DNA from: Lachnoclostridium sp. An118
GTDB taxonomy: Bacteria > Bacillota > Clostridia > Lachnospirales > Lachnospiraceae
Reading direction: 5' to 3'
Length of the DNA stretch: 50,930 nucleotides
Assembly: GCF_002160985.1 (NCBI RefSeq)
Contig: NZ_NFLQ01000022.1
Span: 1 to 50,930 of the forward strand
The position numbers and the translations under genes are program-made. The notes beneath the pieces were generated by a model that did no database searches, was not told the DNA's origin, and saw only the letters and a list, made by a program, of their open reading frames with translations. Numbering within the stretch: position 1 is the stretch's first letter; every line of letters starts with the position of its first letter. This document shows positions 39,862 to 48,780 of this stretch, one piece after another.

Positions 39862-41265
39862 TTAGTCCTCCTGTGCAGTCAGTGTCACACCTGTCCTGCG
39901 GCATGCGTCGTCAATGACCTTCAGGAGCTCCTCGTCCGTCAGCACGGTGACGCGCCCGCTCTCGTACTCCTGGTCCACCCAGTCCTTGACGATAGACACT
40001 AGCTCTGTGTTTTTATCCACCTGCCTTCCCTCCGGCAGATGGAAGTAGGTGTTGATCCAGTGGGCGATGCCCGCCAGCCCGGATGTGTTGGACACAGCCA
40101 CAAGGGGCGGTCTGTTGAGGAATTTATCCGTGTCAAATATGTTGTATATCTCCTCATTCTTCAAAAGCCCGTCCGCGTGGATGCCGGCTCTTGTGACGTT
40201 GAAGTTCTTTCCCACAAAGGGCGTCCTGGATGGGATGTGGTATCCGATCTCCCTCTCATAGTACTCCGCCAGCTCTGTGATCACTGTGGTGTCCATGCCG
40301 TCCAGGGTACCTCTCAGCTGGGCGTACTCAAAGACCATGGCCTCCAGGGGCGTATTCCCCGTCCTCTCCCCGATGCCGAAAATGGAGCAGTTCACGCCGC
40401 TGGCCCCGTAGAGCCAGGCTGTGGAGGAGTTGCTGACCGCCTTGTAAAAATCATTGTGTCCGTGGAACTCGATGAGCTCGCTGGGCACACCTGCATGGAC
40501 TCTTAGCCCGTAAATGATGCCCGGGATGGACCTGGGTATCACGGCTCCCGGATAGTTGACCCCGTATCCCATAGTGTCGCACACGCGGATCTTCACCGGT
40601 ATCTGATATTCCTTCATCAGGTTCATGAGCTCCAGGCAGAAAGGAATGACAAACCCGTAAATGTCCGACCTGGTGATGTCCTCCAGATGACACCTGGGGC
40701 TGACGCCGGTCTCAAGGCACTCCCTTATGACAGAGAGGTAATGCTCCATGGCCTGCTTTCTCGTCATTTTCAGCTTATAAAAGATATGGTAGTCCGAGCA
40801 GCTCACAAGGATGCCCGTCTCCTTCATGCCAATCTCCTTCACAAGCTCAAAGTCTTTCTTGCTGGCCCGTATCCAGCTTGTGATCTCCGGGAACTGGTAT
40901 CCCTTCTCCATGCACTGGTACACAGCGTCCCTGTCCTTTTTGCTGTACAGGAAAAATTCGCACTGGCGTATCTTGCCCTTTGGGCCGCCCAGCCTGTGGA
41001 AATAGTCGTAAATATCCACGATCTGCTTTGTGCTGTAGGGCGCCCTGGACTGCTGTCCGTCCCGGAATGTGGTGTCTGTTATCCATATCTCGTCCGGCAT
41101 GCTGTGGGGCACGATCCTGTCGTTAAAGGCAATCTTCGGTATCTCGTCATAGTGGAAAAGATTCCTGAATACATTCGGCTCACTTACATCCACAAGAGGA
41201 TACATGTGCTCCTCCAGCTGAAGCAGATTTGTGTGTTCATCAAGGTAAACCTTCCGGTCCTGCAT
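39862..41265 (-). CDS. Citrate (Re)-synthase
   Basis: The 467-residue protein belongs to the isopropylmalate/homocitrate synthase superfamily: DEIWITDTTFRDGQQSRAPY, RCHLEDITRSDIYGFV, ELIEFHGHNDFYKAVSNSS and VNCSIFGIGERTGNTPLEAM. It lacks the C-terminal regulatory domain of isopropylmalate synthase. Its overall pattern and its neighbours (icd) match Re-citrate synthase of clostridia, which condenses acetyl-CoA and oxaloacetate with the opposite stereochemistry to GltA-type citrate synthase and is oxygen-sensitive. Homocitrate synthase is the alternative. No Si-citrate synthase is seen. AAGGAGAG precedes the ATG. Confidence 0.85.
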   Translation of the reverse strand: MQDRKVYLDEHTNLLQLEEHMYPLVDVSEPNVFRNLFHYDEIPKIAFNDRIVPHSMPDEIWITDTTFRDGQQSRAPYSTKQIVDIYDYFHRLGGPKGKIRQCEFFLYSKKDRDAVYQCMEKGYQFPEITSWIRASKKDFELVKEIGMKETGILVSCSDYHIFYKLKMTRKQAMEHYLSVIRECLETGVSPRCHLEDITRSDIYGFVIPFCLELMNLMKEYQIPVKIRVCDTMGYGVNYPGAVIPRSIPGIIYGLRVHAGVPSELIEFHGHNDFYKAVSNSSTAWLYGASGVNCSIFGIGERTGNTPLEAMVFEYAQLRGTLDGMDTTVITELAEYYEREIGYHIPSRTPFVGKNFNVTRAGIHADGLLKNEEIYNIFDTDKFLNRPPLVAVSNTSGLAGIAHWINTYFHLPEGRQVDKNTELVSIVKDWVDQEYESGRVTVLTDEELLKVIDDACRRTGVTLTAQED

Positions 41266-41290
41266 GTGTCATCTCTCCTTTAGAATATTC

Positions 41291-41326
41291 TTGTATAATT
41301 GTATACAATCATACAAAATGTGTCAA
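41291..41326 (-). promoter_or_regulatory. Promoter and palindromic operator of the citrate synthase-gntR-icd operon
   Basis: TTGACA (41321-41326), 17 bases, TACAAT (41298-41303). A 26-base palindrome with one mismatch (41291-41316) centred on TTGTATACAA covers the -10. TTGTATACAA-like sites are typical for FCD-type GntR regulators, so the regulator encoded in the operon is the likely ligand-controlled repressor. Confidence 0.7.
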
Positions 41327-41381
41327 CATGAAATTTGACCAAAAACCGGAAAAAACTCCAGATGCAGGTTGCATATATATG

Positions 41382-41411
41382 AAAAACGGACCGTCTGCAC
41401 AAGACGGCCCG
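41382..41411 (-). terminator. Terminator of the ilvA/lipoprotein transcript
   Basis: CGGACCGTCT (41387-41396) pairs with AGACGGCCCG (41402-41411) with one G-T pair, followed on the minus strand by TTTTTC. Confidence 0.75.
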
Positions 41412-41434
41412 AAAAATCCCGGGAAGATCCCTTT

Positions 41435-41932
41435 CTATTCTGTTGCGATATAGTAGACGGCGCTTTTCTCCTGCCTGCCGTCCTCTCCCAGCCAGACAGA
41501 CTGCACTTCATAATATCTGTCCTTTCTCAGCTGGACAAGCCGGCTTGGGCCGCCGCACTCCTGCACAAAGAGGCGGTCCGCCTCCTGCCGACTGTCAAAG
41601 CCGCCCTCCCGAGGGGCATTCCACTCGCAGACAGTGACCTGATCCGGGAAATCCTCCTCTCCCTCTCCGGCCGATATCCGGTACGGCACACTGTCCTGCT
41701 GATAATCCTGCAGCTTCAGGGTGGTGAACTCCGGCCCGGAGAGCGGCTCCTCCCACTGGTCCACCTCACGGGCAGAGGGCTCCACGCGTTCCCCGTTCAT
41801 CCGGGACGAGAGGGTATCCTGAAAGATGAGCGCCGGCGCGTCCCCGGCCGATAGGCCGGAGGCCTGACAGCCGGCGAGCAGGACCGCAGTTCCTGCTGTC
41901 AGAAGGGTGCAGACCCATGTTTTTCGCTTCAT
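41435..41932 (-). CDS. Small lipoprotein, unknown function
   Basis: The protein of about 165 residues starts with a lipoprotein signal (MKRKTWVCTLLTAGTAVLLAG then Cys; partly quoted region ends in the LLAGC lipobox), so it is anchored outside the membrane. The mature part is acidic and contains EFTTLKLQDYQQDSVPYRIS and RYYEVQSVWLGEDGRQEKSA. I do not recognise a family. The frame opens upstream to 42097 within ilvA, but GGGGGAGAAGAT before the ATG at 41932 marks the start. It follows ilvA by about 43 bases. Confidence 0.72.
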   Translation of the reverse strand: MKRKTWVCTLLTAGTAVLLAGCQASGLSAGDAPALIFQDTLSSRMNGERVEPSAREVDQWEEPLSGPEFTTLKLQDYQQDSVPYRISAGEGEEDFPDQVTVCEWNAPREGGFDSRQEADRLFVQECGGPSRLVQLRKDRYYEVQSVWLGEDGRQEKSAVYYIATE

Positions 41933-41975
41933 ATCTTCTCCCCCTGTCTGTTTTAGGTAGCTTCGCTCCAATGTT

Positions 41976-43199
41976 TTAGTACAGCTTCGCCCCAATCTCC
42001 CTGGGCTCATATCCAACATCCCGCAGGGCCTGCATGATCTGGTGCTTGTGCTCCGTGCCGAAGGCCTCCAGCGTGATGCGAAGCTCCACTGCCGCATTGC
42101 GGTTGGTGCTTACAAACTGGTTGTGCTCCAGCTTGATGACATTGCCCTGGGCGTTCGCCACGGCTGACGCCACGCGGACAAGCTCGCCCGGCTTGTCGGG
42201 CATGAGCACAGAGAGGGAGAAGATACGGTCTCTCTGGATAAGGCCATGCTGCACGATGGAGGACATGGTGATCACGTCCATATTCCCGCCGCTCAGGATG
42301 CAGACTACTTTTTTCTTCTTTACATCCAGCTGCTTGAGCGCCGCCACAGTGAGAAGGCCCGAGTTCTCCACCACCATCTTGTGATTCTCTACCATATCAA
42401 GGAAGGCGCCTACCAGGTCGTCGTCCTCCACGGTGATGATGTCGTCCACATTTTCCTTCACATAGGGGAACACCTTGTCTCCCACCCTCTTCACAGCCGT
42501 ACCGTCCGCAATGGTATTGGCGCTGGGAAGCGTAACGGGCTCTCCTGCCTCGAGAGCTGCCTTCATGCTGGCAGCCGCTGCCGGCTCCACGCCGATCACC
42601 TTGATCTTGGGATTCAGCATCTTAGCCAGTGTGGCTACGCCTGTGATCAGGCCGCCTCCGCCGATAGGTGCAAGGATGTAATCCACTGTGGGGAGCTCCT
42701 GCACAATCTCCATGGCAATCGTACCCTGCCCGGTCGCCACATCCAGGTCGTCAAAGGGGTGGACGAAGGTCATCCCCTGCTCCTCAGCCAGCTTCAGCGC
42801 ATAGGCGCAGGCATCATCGTACACATCTCCGTGGAGGATCACGTTCGCTCCATAGCTCTTTGTGCGGTTCACTTTGATAAGAGGGGTGACTGTGGGCATG
42901 ACGATGGTGGCCTTGCAGCCGAACTTCTGGGCCGCAAAAGCGACGCCCTGGGCATGGTTGCCGGCAGAAGCCGTGATGAGCCCCTTCTCCCGCTCTTCCT
43001 CTGTCATGGTGCTGATCTTGTAGTAGGCTCCTCTCACCTTGTAGGCGCCTGTGTACTGCATGTTCTCCGGCTTCAGGTATACCTTGCCCCCTGTCTGGGA
43101 GCTGAAGTACTCACTGTAAACAAGATCTGTGGGAAGAGTCACCTTCTTTACAAGTTCGCTTGCCTGTTCAAAATTTTCCAGTGTCAGTTTGTCCATCAT
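41976..43199 (-). CDS. ilvA: Threonine ammonia-lyase with ACT domain
   Basis: The 407-residue PLP enzyme deaminates threonine to 2-oxobutyrate, for isoleucine synthesis or propionate formation. Visible are the Lys motif YTGAYKVRGAYYKIS, SAGNHAQGVAFAAQKFG, the phosphate loop PIGGGGLITG and a single C-terminal ACT domain from about residue 325 (LSVLMPDKPGELVRVASAVA). One ACT domain and the length fit the short clostridial form. The start is ATGATG after AGGAGATC, so 43199 and 43196 are both possible. It follows ftsY by 27 bases. Confidence 0.94.
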   Translation of the reverse strand: MMDKLTLENFEQASELVKKVTLPTDLVYSEYFSSQTGGKVYLKPENMQYTGAYKVRGAYYKISTMTEEEREKGLITASAGNHAQGVAFAAQKFGCKATIVMPTVTPLIKVNRTKSYGANVILHGDVYDDACAYALKLAEEQGMTFVHPFDDLDVATGQGTIAMEIVQELPTVDYILAPIGGGGLITGVATLAKMLNPKIKVIGVEPAAAASMKAALEAGEPVTLPSANTIADGTAVKRVGDKVFPYVKENVDDIITVEDDDLVGAFLDMVENHKMVVENSGLLTVAALKQLDVKKKKVVCILSGGNMDVITMSSIVQHGLIQRDRIFSLSVLMPDKPGELVRVASAVANAQGNVIKLEHNQFVSTNRNAAVELRITLEAFGTEHKHQIMQALRDVGYEPREIGAKLY

Positions 43200-43226
43200 G
43201 ATCTCCTGCCTTTCTTTTTCTTCATT

Positions 43227-44168
43227 TTATTCTTCTTTTTCCTCCGGAACTGCAAAAAGTGCATCTACAAACGTATCCGCATCAAACTTCTGCAGATCGT
43301 CGATCGTCTCTCCCACGCCGATATATTTCACCGGGATACCAAGCTCGGCCTGTATGGCTACCGCAATGCCTCCCTTGGCTGTACCGTCCATCTTTGTCAG
43401 GATGATGCCTGTAATGTCAGCCACATCTTTGAATTCCTTTGCCTGCTGGAGAGCGTTCTGCCCGGTAGTGGCGTCCAGCACCACCAGCGTCTCCCGGAAT
43501 GCCTCCGGGTACTCCCGGTCGATGATCCGGTTCATCTTCCGCAGCTCCTCCATCAGGTTCTTTTTATTGTGAAGTCTGCCGGCTGTGTCACACAGCAGCA
43601 CATCTGCATGGCGGGCCTTCGCAGCCTGCACTGCATCGTACACCACGGCAGCCGGGTCGGACCCTTCCTGCCCGCCGATGAGCTCTGCCTGGGCTCTGTT
43701 GGCCCACTCCCTGAGCTGTTCTCCCGCAGCCGCCCGGAAGGTGTCCGCAGCCGCCAGGATGACCTTCTTATTCTGGGCCCGCAGCTTGCCTGCCAGCTTT
43801 CCGATGGTAGTCGTCTTTCCCACTCCGTTGACGCCCACTACCATGACCACTGAAGTCCGCTCCTCAAACTCGTAGGCCGTCTCTCCCACATCCATCTGCT
43901 CCTTGATGCTGTCTATGAGGATCTGCCGGCAGTCGGCAGGCTCCTTGATATGCCTCTCCTTCACCTTCGCCCGCAGGTCGTCCAGGATGTCCTCCGTGGC
44001 CTGAACGCCCAGATCTCCCATGATGAGGACCTCCTCCAGCTCCTCGTAAAAGTCCTCGTCAATGCGGGAAAAGCCGTGAAAAATGCTGTCCATGCCGGAC
44101 ACGATATTGTCCCTTGTCTTTGTAAGGCCCGAGACGAGCCTTCTGAAAAATCCTTTTTCCTCTGCCAT
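43227..44168 (-). CDS. ftsY: Signal recognition particle receptor FtsY
   Basis: The 313-residue GTPase has a short N-terminal helical N domain and a G domain with VVGVNGVGKTTTIGKLAGKL, DTAGRLHNKKNLMEEL and TKMDGTAKGG. It receives ribosome-nascent-chain/SRP complexes at the membrane. The long acidic A domain of enterobacteria is absent, as usual in Bacillota. It begins 14 bases after the smc stop, part of the rnc-smc-ftsY group. Confidence 0.96.
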   Translation of the reverse strand: MAEEKGFFRRLVSGLTKTRDNIVSGMDSIFHGFSRIDEDFYEELEEVLIMGDLGVQATEDILDDLRAKVKERHIKEPADCRQILIDSIKEQMDVGETAYEFEERTSVVMVVGVNGVGKTTTIGKLAGKLRAQNKKVILAAADTFRAAAGEQLREWANRAQAELIGGQEGSDPAAVVYDAVQAAKARHADVLLCDTAGRLHNKKNLMEELRKMNRIIDREYPEAFRETLVVLDATTGQNALQQAKEFKDVADITGIILTKMDGTAKGGIAVAIQAELGIPVKYIGVGETIDDLQKFDADTFVDALFAVPEEKEE

Positions 44169-44182
44169 AATCCTGCTCCTTT

Positions 44183-47100
44183 TTATTTTTGGTGCTGCTT
44201 CTCCATCTCATCCAGCTCATTTTCCAGGAGGCTGACAGAAACCATAGTGGAGACTCCCTTCTCCTGCATGGTGATACCGTACAGCCTGTCTGCCGCTGTC
44301 ATAGTCCCCCGCCTGTGGGTGATGACAATGAACTGGGTGTTCTTTGTCAGCTTGTGGAGATACTGTGCGAACCGGGTCACGTTGGAGTCGTCCAGGGCCG
44401 CCTCGATCTCATCCAGCAGGCAGAATGGGGAGGGCTTCAGGTTCTGGATAGCAAACAGGAGGGAAATAGCGGTCAGCGCCTTCTCTCCACCGGAGAGCTG
44501 CATCATATTCTGCAGCTTCTTTCCCGGCGGCTGGGCGATGATGCGGATGCCCGCCTCCAGGATATCCTCGTCCTCCATCAGCTCCAGCGTTCCCTTTCCG
44601 CCGCCGAAGAGCTCCTTGAACACTTTGTCAAACTCCCCGGCAATCCTTGCGAACTGCTCGGTGAACTGCCTGCGCATAGCCTCGTCCAGCTCCGCGATGA
44701 TCTTCTCCAGGGTGGCCTCCGCCTCCACCAGGTCCTCGTGCTGCCCCTTCAGGAACTCGTACCGCTCGGACACATCTTTGTAGTCCTCAATGGCGTTCAC
44801 ATTGACAGAGCCAAGGCCCCTGATATCGCTCTTCAGTGTCTGTATCTGCCTGCGCATGTAGGCCAGGTCTGTGAGATTTTTGTCCCGCAGCTCCAGAGCG
44901 TGGCTGTAGGTGATCTCATACTCCTCCCACATGTAGTTGATCTGCTTTTCCGATGCCTCCTCGCAGCTCTCTTTCCTGCTCTCCAGCCGGAAGATTTCCT
45001 TATCGAGGTCAGCCATGTGTCTGGACAGCTCTTCCCTCTTCCCGAGGAAGGCTCTGTGTCTCTGGCTCAGCTCCTCCCTCTGCTCCACGCTCTCCTGTAT
45101 CTGTTCCTCTATCTCCTGGAACAGCTCCTTCGAGTCCTCTATCGTCTGGCGTATCCCGCGTATCTGCTCCTCCTTCTCCTGGATTTCCCGGGAGGCATCC
45201 TCTTTGCTCTCGCCCAGCTCCTGCTGCTCTTCCTCAAATTTGGAGATCTCCTCCTGGATACGCTCTTCATTCTCCAGGATGAAGGTATGTCTCTGTTCCA
45301 GTCCCGCAAAGGCAAGCTGTGCCTCCTCGGAGGCCTTCTGGCAGCGAAGTTCCTCTTCCTTTTCCCCCTCCAGGAGCCTCTGGTCCTCCTCAGTCCTCCG
45401 CGTGATCTCCTGCTCCAGGGCTGTGGAGGTATCCAGCTCCACTGTGATGGACTCCTGGTTATTGCTGATGTCCGTGATCTGCTGATCCAGCTCCTGGCTC
45501 TCCTTCTGGATGGACCGGGCGGTCTCCAGAGAGGTCTGTATCCTCTCCTGACACTGGTCCAGGTTCATCTTCGCCGTGTTTTGGATGATATAGGCCTTCT
45601 GCAGCTCCTGCTGGATCTCGTCCATAGACTCGTAGCAGGCAGCCCTCTCTCTTCGGAGGCTGTCTGCCGAGGCCTCCATCTCCTCCATCTCCTTTTTCAG
45701 ATGGCGGACGGTCCTTTCAAATTCTTCGATCTCTCTGCGCCGGCTCAAAAGATTGCTGGAATTCTTGAACGCTCCTCCTGTCATGGAGCCTCCCGGGTTC
45801 AGCAGCTCTCCCTCAAGAGTCACCAGACGCAGGGTCTGCCTGTATTTGCGGGCAATGGCGATCCCGTGGTCGATGTTGTCCACCACGATCGTCCTGCCCA
45901 GCAGGTTCTCCGCCAGCTCCCGGTACTGCTCCTCCACCTTCACGAGAGTGTTGGCGAGGCCCACGACGCCCTTCTCTCTCAGCGCCTCCGGTCTGGATAT
46001 GCCCCGTCCTCCGCCTATGCCGGTGAGCGGGAGGAAGGTGGCTCTTCCGTACCGATTCTTCTTGAGGAAATCGATCATCCTCTTGGCCGTCTCCTCCGTA
46101 TCCGTAACAATGTTCTGGATGCTGCCGCCAAGAGCGGTCTCAATGGCGATCTCATACTCTTTGTCCACCTTGACGATATCCGCCACCACGCCCAGGATAC
46201 CCTTCTCCTTCTCCCTCTGCTCCATGACCCTGCGGATGCTGCCGCCGTAGCCGTCATACCGCTCTGTGATGTTTTTCAGAGACTCCAGACGGGATTCCTC
46301 CCTGTGGTAGGCAGTCTGCCCTACCCGCAGCTTTTCTGTCTGCCCGGAAAGCTCCCTTTGGAGGCGCTCTATCCTCTGCTCGCAGGCTTTGTTCTCATCG
46401 GTCAGGCTGCGTATCTTCTCCGATATCTCCTCCAGCCGCTCCCTGTGCTCCAGGGCGCTCCTCTGCTCCTCCTCGGCCTCGCTCCTGGCCTTGATGAGCC
46501 GCTGGTTCATCTGGGATTTCCGCACCTGGATCTGCTCCATCATGGTATCGTAGCGCTGGATCTTAGCCTGGGTGGAGGCCCTGTTGTTGAGGATATCAAT
46601 GATGTCGTTCTTGCTCTTTTCCACCTGGTCTGTCAGAGCGGCGATGCGGCTCTGCACCTCGATGAGACGCTCCCTGGCCTTCTCCCTGGCAGCGGATTTC
46701 TCCCGCAGCTCCCCGGCGATCTCCTCCTTCTCCTTCTGAAACTGGAGGAGCTGCTCCTTCCTCTCCCGGATTTCGCTTTGGATGGTCTGATACCGCTGCC
46801 CGAAATGCTCATCTGTCATCCGGGCACTGTTGATCTGCTCCTTCAGGAGCTCTATCTGGTTCTCAAGCTGCTGCTTCAGGAGATTGGTCTCATTCAACTG
46901 GCTTTTGGCCCTCTCGATAGAGTCGTCAATTTCATCCACCTGTGCCTCGATGGACTCATACTCCTCCTTCATGGAGCCATAGGCGGTGTCCGCCTCCCTG
47001 AGCTCCTCCCTGGAGACATTCAGCCTGTCCTCGATCTCGCCGGCCTGCTCCTTCAGCCTCTCGGTCTCCAGAAGGAACATATTGATGTCAAAGGTCTTCA

Positions 47101-47764
47101 GCTGCTCCTTCTTCTGCAGATACTCCCTGGCCACCTCAGCCTGCTTCTTTAAAGGTCCGATCTGTCTCTCCAGCTCGGACAGGATATCGTTCACCCGCAG
47201 GAGGTTCTGCCTCTCATCCTCCAGCTTTTTGACAGACATGTTTTTTCTCCGCTTAAATTTCACGATGCCCGCCGCCTCGTCAAAGAGCTCCCGTTTCTCC
47301 TCCGGCTTGCCGCTCAATATTTTATCGATCTGCCCCTGGCCGATGATAGAGTAGCCCTCCTTGCCGATACCAGTGTCGTAGAACAGCTCGTTGATGTCCT
47401 TCAGACGGCAGGGGCTGCCGTTCAGGAGATACTCACTCTCTCCTGAGCGGTACAGTTTTCTTGTGACAGTGACCTCCTCGTAATCCACAGAGAGCTGATG
47501 GTCAGAGTTGTCCAGGGTGATGGCCACAGAGGCGTAGCTCAGAGGCCGCCTGTTCTCCGTGCCGGAGAAGATGACATCCTGCATGCTTCCGCCCCGCAGC
47601 TGCTTGACCCGCTGCTCCCCCAGGACCCAGCGCACAGCGTCCGCCACATTGCTCTTACCGCTCCCGTTGGGACCCACGATCCCGGTGATACCATTGTGAA
47701 AATCAAACACGATCTTATTTGCAAAAGATTTAAAGCCCTGTATCTCTATACTTTTTAAATACAT
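44183..47764 (-). CDS. smc: Chromosome segregation protein SMC
   Basis: The 1193-residue protein is full length. The head has GIVGPNGSGKSNVADAVRWV (Walker A), two long coiled coils (about 170-500 and 680-1020) flank a hinge rich in Gly (GGSIQNIVTD to NPGGSMTGGAFKNSSN), and the C-terminal head carries LSGGEKALTAISLLFAI and the Walker B DEIEAALDDSN. With ScpA and ScpB it compacts and separates chromosomes. Its start lies seven bases after the rnc stop. The long plus-strand frame opposite it is a shadow. Confidence 0.97.
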   Translation of the reverse strand: MYLKSIEIQGFKSFANKIVFDFHNGITGIVGPNGSGKSNVADAVRWVLGEQRVKQLRGGSMQDVIFSGTENRRPLSYASVAITLDNSDHQLSVDYEEVTVTRKLYRSGESEYLLNGSPCRLKDINELFYDTGIGKEGYSIIGQGQIDKILSGKPEEKRELFDEAAGIVKFKRRKNMSVKKLEDERQNLLRVNDILSELERQIGPLKKQAEVAREYLQKKEQLKTFDINMFLLETERLKEQAGEIEDRLNVSREELREADTAYGSMKEEYESIEAQVDEIDDSIERAKSQLNETNLLKQQLENQIELLKEQINSARMTDEHFGQRYQTIQSEIRERKEQLLQFQKEKEEIAGELREKSAAREKARERLIEVQSRIAALTDQVEKSKNDIIDILNNRASTQAKIQRYDTMMEQIQVRKSQMNQRLIKARSEAEEEQRSALEHRERLEEISEKIRSLTDENKACEQRIERLQRELSGQTEKLRVGQTAYHREESRLESLKNITERYDGYGGSIRRVMEQREKEKGILGVVADIVKVDKEYEIAIETALGGSIQNIVTDTEETAKRMIDFLKKNRYGRATFLPLTGIGGGRGISRPEALREKGVVGLANTLVKVEEQYRELAENLLGRTIVVDNIDHGIAIARKYRQTLRLVTLEGELLNPGGSMTGGAFKNSSNLLSRRREIEEFERTVRHLKKEMEEMEASADSLRRERAACYESMDEIQQELQKAYIIQNTAKMNLDQCQERIQTSLETARSIQKESQELDQQITDISNNQESITVELDTSTALEQEITRRTEEDQRLLEGEKEEELRCQKASEEAQLAFAGLEQRHTFILENEERIQEEISKFEEEQQELGESKEDASREIQEKEEQIRGIRQTIEDSKELFQEIEEQIQESVEQREELSQRHRAFLGKREELSRHMADLDKEIFRLESRKESCEEASEKQINYMWEEYEITYSHALELRDKNLTDLAYMRRQIQTLKSDIRGLGSVNVNAIEDYKDVSERYEFLKGQHEDLVEAEATLEKIIAELDEAMRRQFTEQFARIAGEFDKVFKELFGGGKGTLELMEDEDILEAGIRIIAQPPGKKLQNMMQLSGGEKALTAISLLFAIQNLKPSPFCLLDEIEAALDDSNVTRFAQYLHKLTKNTQFIVITHRRGTMTAADRLYGITMQEKGVSTMVSVSLLENELDEMEKQHQK

Positions 47765-47771
47765 GTAACAC

Positions 47772-48467
47772 CTACTTTATATTCCTCTCGTGCAGGAGCA
47801 GGATGGTCCTGTAGGCCGCCTCCTGCTCGGCAGCCTTCTTTGTCCTTCCGCTCCCTGCACCGTATACATCTCCTCCGATGTGTACCTCCACATGGAAGGT
47901 CTTGTCGTGGTCAGGCCCCTCCTCCCCGGTGAGCTCATAGGCCACCGGCTCTTCAAAAGCGGCCTGCACCAGCTCCTGCAGGATAGTCTTGCTATCGTAA
48001 AAGAGCTTTTTGTGTTCCAGGTCGTTCAGCACAAACCTGTGTATAAACTCTTTTGCATTAGCAAAACCACCATCTGAATATATAGCCCCGATCAGCGCCT
48101 CCATGGCATCCGATGTGACGGAGTCCCTCTCTCTTCCGCCTGTCAGGTCCTCGCCCTTCCCCAGGAGAAGATACTCGCCCAGGCGGATCTGGCGGGCACA
48201 GTAGGCCAGCGCCTGCTCGCAGACCATGGACGCCCTTGTCTTTGTCAGTTCTCCCTCAGGCATTTTCTCATTTTCGTGGAACAGGAACTCACTGGACACC
48301 AGTTCAAGGACGGCGTCGCCAAGAAATTCCAGCCTCTCATTGCACTCGTACTTGGGCAGATGCTTTTCGTTCACATAGGAGCTGTGCATCATGGCCCTTC
48401 GGAGCAGTCTGGGATCCTGAAAGGTGTATCCGATCTGTTCCTCCAGTTCTTTTAATTTCCGACTCAT
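47772..48467 (-). CDS. rnc: Ribonuclease III
   Basis: The protein of about 231 residues has the RNase III signature ECNERLEFLGDAVLELVSSE, catalytic acids in the second helix (MEALIGAIYSDGG) and a C-terminal double-stranded-RNA-binding domain (ILQELVQAAFEEPVAYELTG onward, GSGRTKKAAEQEAAYRTIL). It processes rRNA and double-stranded RNA. The ATG at 48467 with GAGGG upstream is preferred over 48497, which overlaps the acpP terminator. Confidence 0.96.
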   Translation of the reverse strand: MSRKLKELEEQIGYTFQDPRLLRRAMMHSSYVNEKHLPKYECNERLEFLGDAVLELVSSEFLFHENEKMPEGELTKTRASMVCEQALAYCARQIRLGEYLLLGKGEDLTGGRERDSVTSDAMEALIGAIYSDGGFANAKEFIHRFVLNDLEHKKLFYDSKTILQELVQAAFEEPVAYELTGEEGPDHDKTFHVEVHIGGDVYGAGSGRTKKAAEQEAAYRTILLLHERNIK

Positions 48468-48484
48468 ATAAACCCTCATAAAAG

Positions 48485-48508
48485 AAAAAGCCCGCATCCG
48501 GGCTTTTT
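48485..48508 (-). terminator. Terminator of acpP
   Basis: AAAAAGCCCG (48485-48494) and CGGGCTTTTT (48499-48508) form a ten-pair hairpin with a four-base loop. It separates plsX-acpP from rnc-smc-ftsY, at least in part. Confidence 0.8.
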
Positions 48509-48519
48509 CTCCTTTCTGC

Positions 48520-48750
48520 CTAGTTTGTTGCGTTTTTGATCTGCTCTACAGCGTCGCCCACTGTCACGATCTTCTCTGCGTCATCATTGTCGATCTCAAT
48601 GTCAAACGCTTCCTCGATGCCCATGATGATCTGGAAAATATCCAGGGAGTCCGCTCCCAGGTCATCCACGAACTTTGTCTCCATTGTGATCTCATCTGCG
48701 TTTACATTCAGCACGTCAGCTATAATTTCCTGCAATTTTTCGAATTCCAT
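48520..48750 (-). CDS. acpP: Acyl carrier protein
   Basis: The 76-residue acidic carrier has the phosphopantetheine site in [20 protein letters not shown] (Ser of DSL). It carries fatty-acyl intermediates. An ATG at 48759 abuts GGAG with no spacing, while the ATG at 48750 lies nine bases from it and gives the usual length, so I chose the latter. It follows plsX by about 30 bases. Confidence 0.95.
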   Translation of the reverse strand: MEFEKLQEIIADVLNVNADEITMETKFVDDLGADSLDIFQIIMGIEEAFDIEIDNDDAEKIVTVGDAVEQIKNATN

Positions 48751-48780
48751 TTTCTTCATCTCCTTTATATTGCTTTGTAT

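Noticed and set aside
44189-47152. Plus-strand open frame of nearly 1000 codons opposite smc
   Set aside because: It is a shadow of the GC-rich, Leu/Glu-rich smc gene on the other strand, with no ribosome site or recognisable domains.
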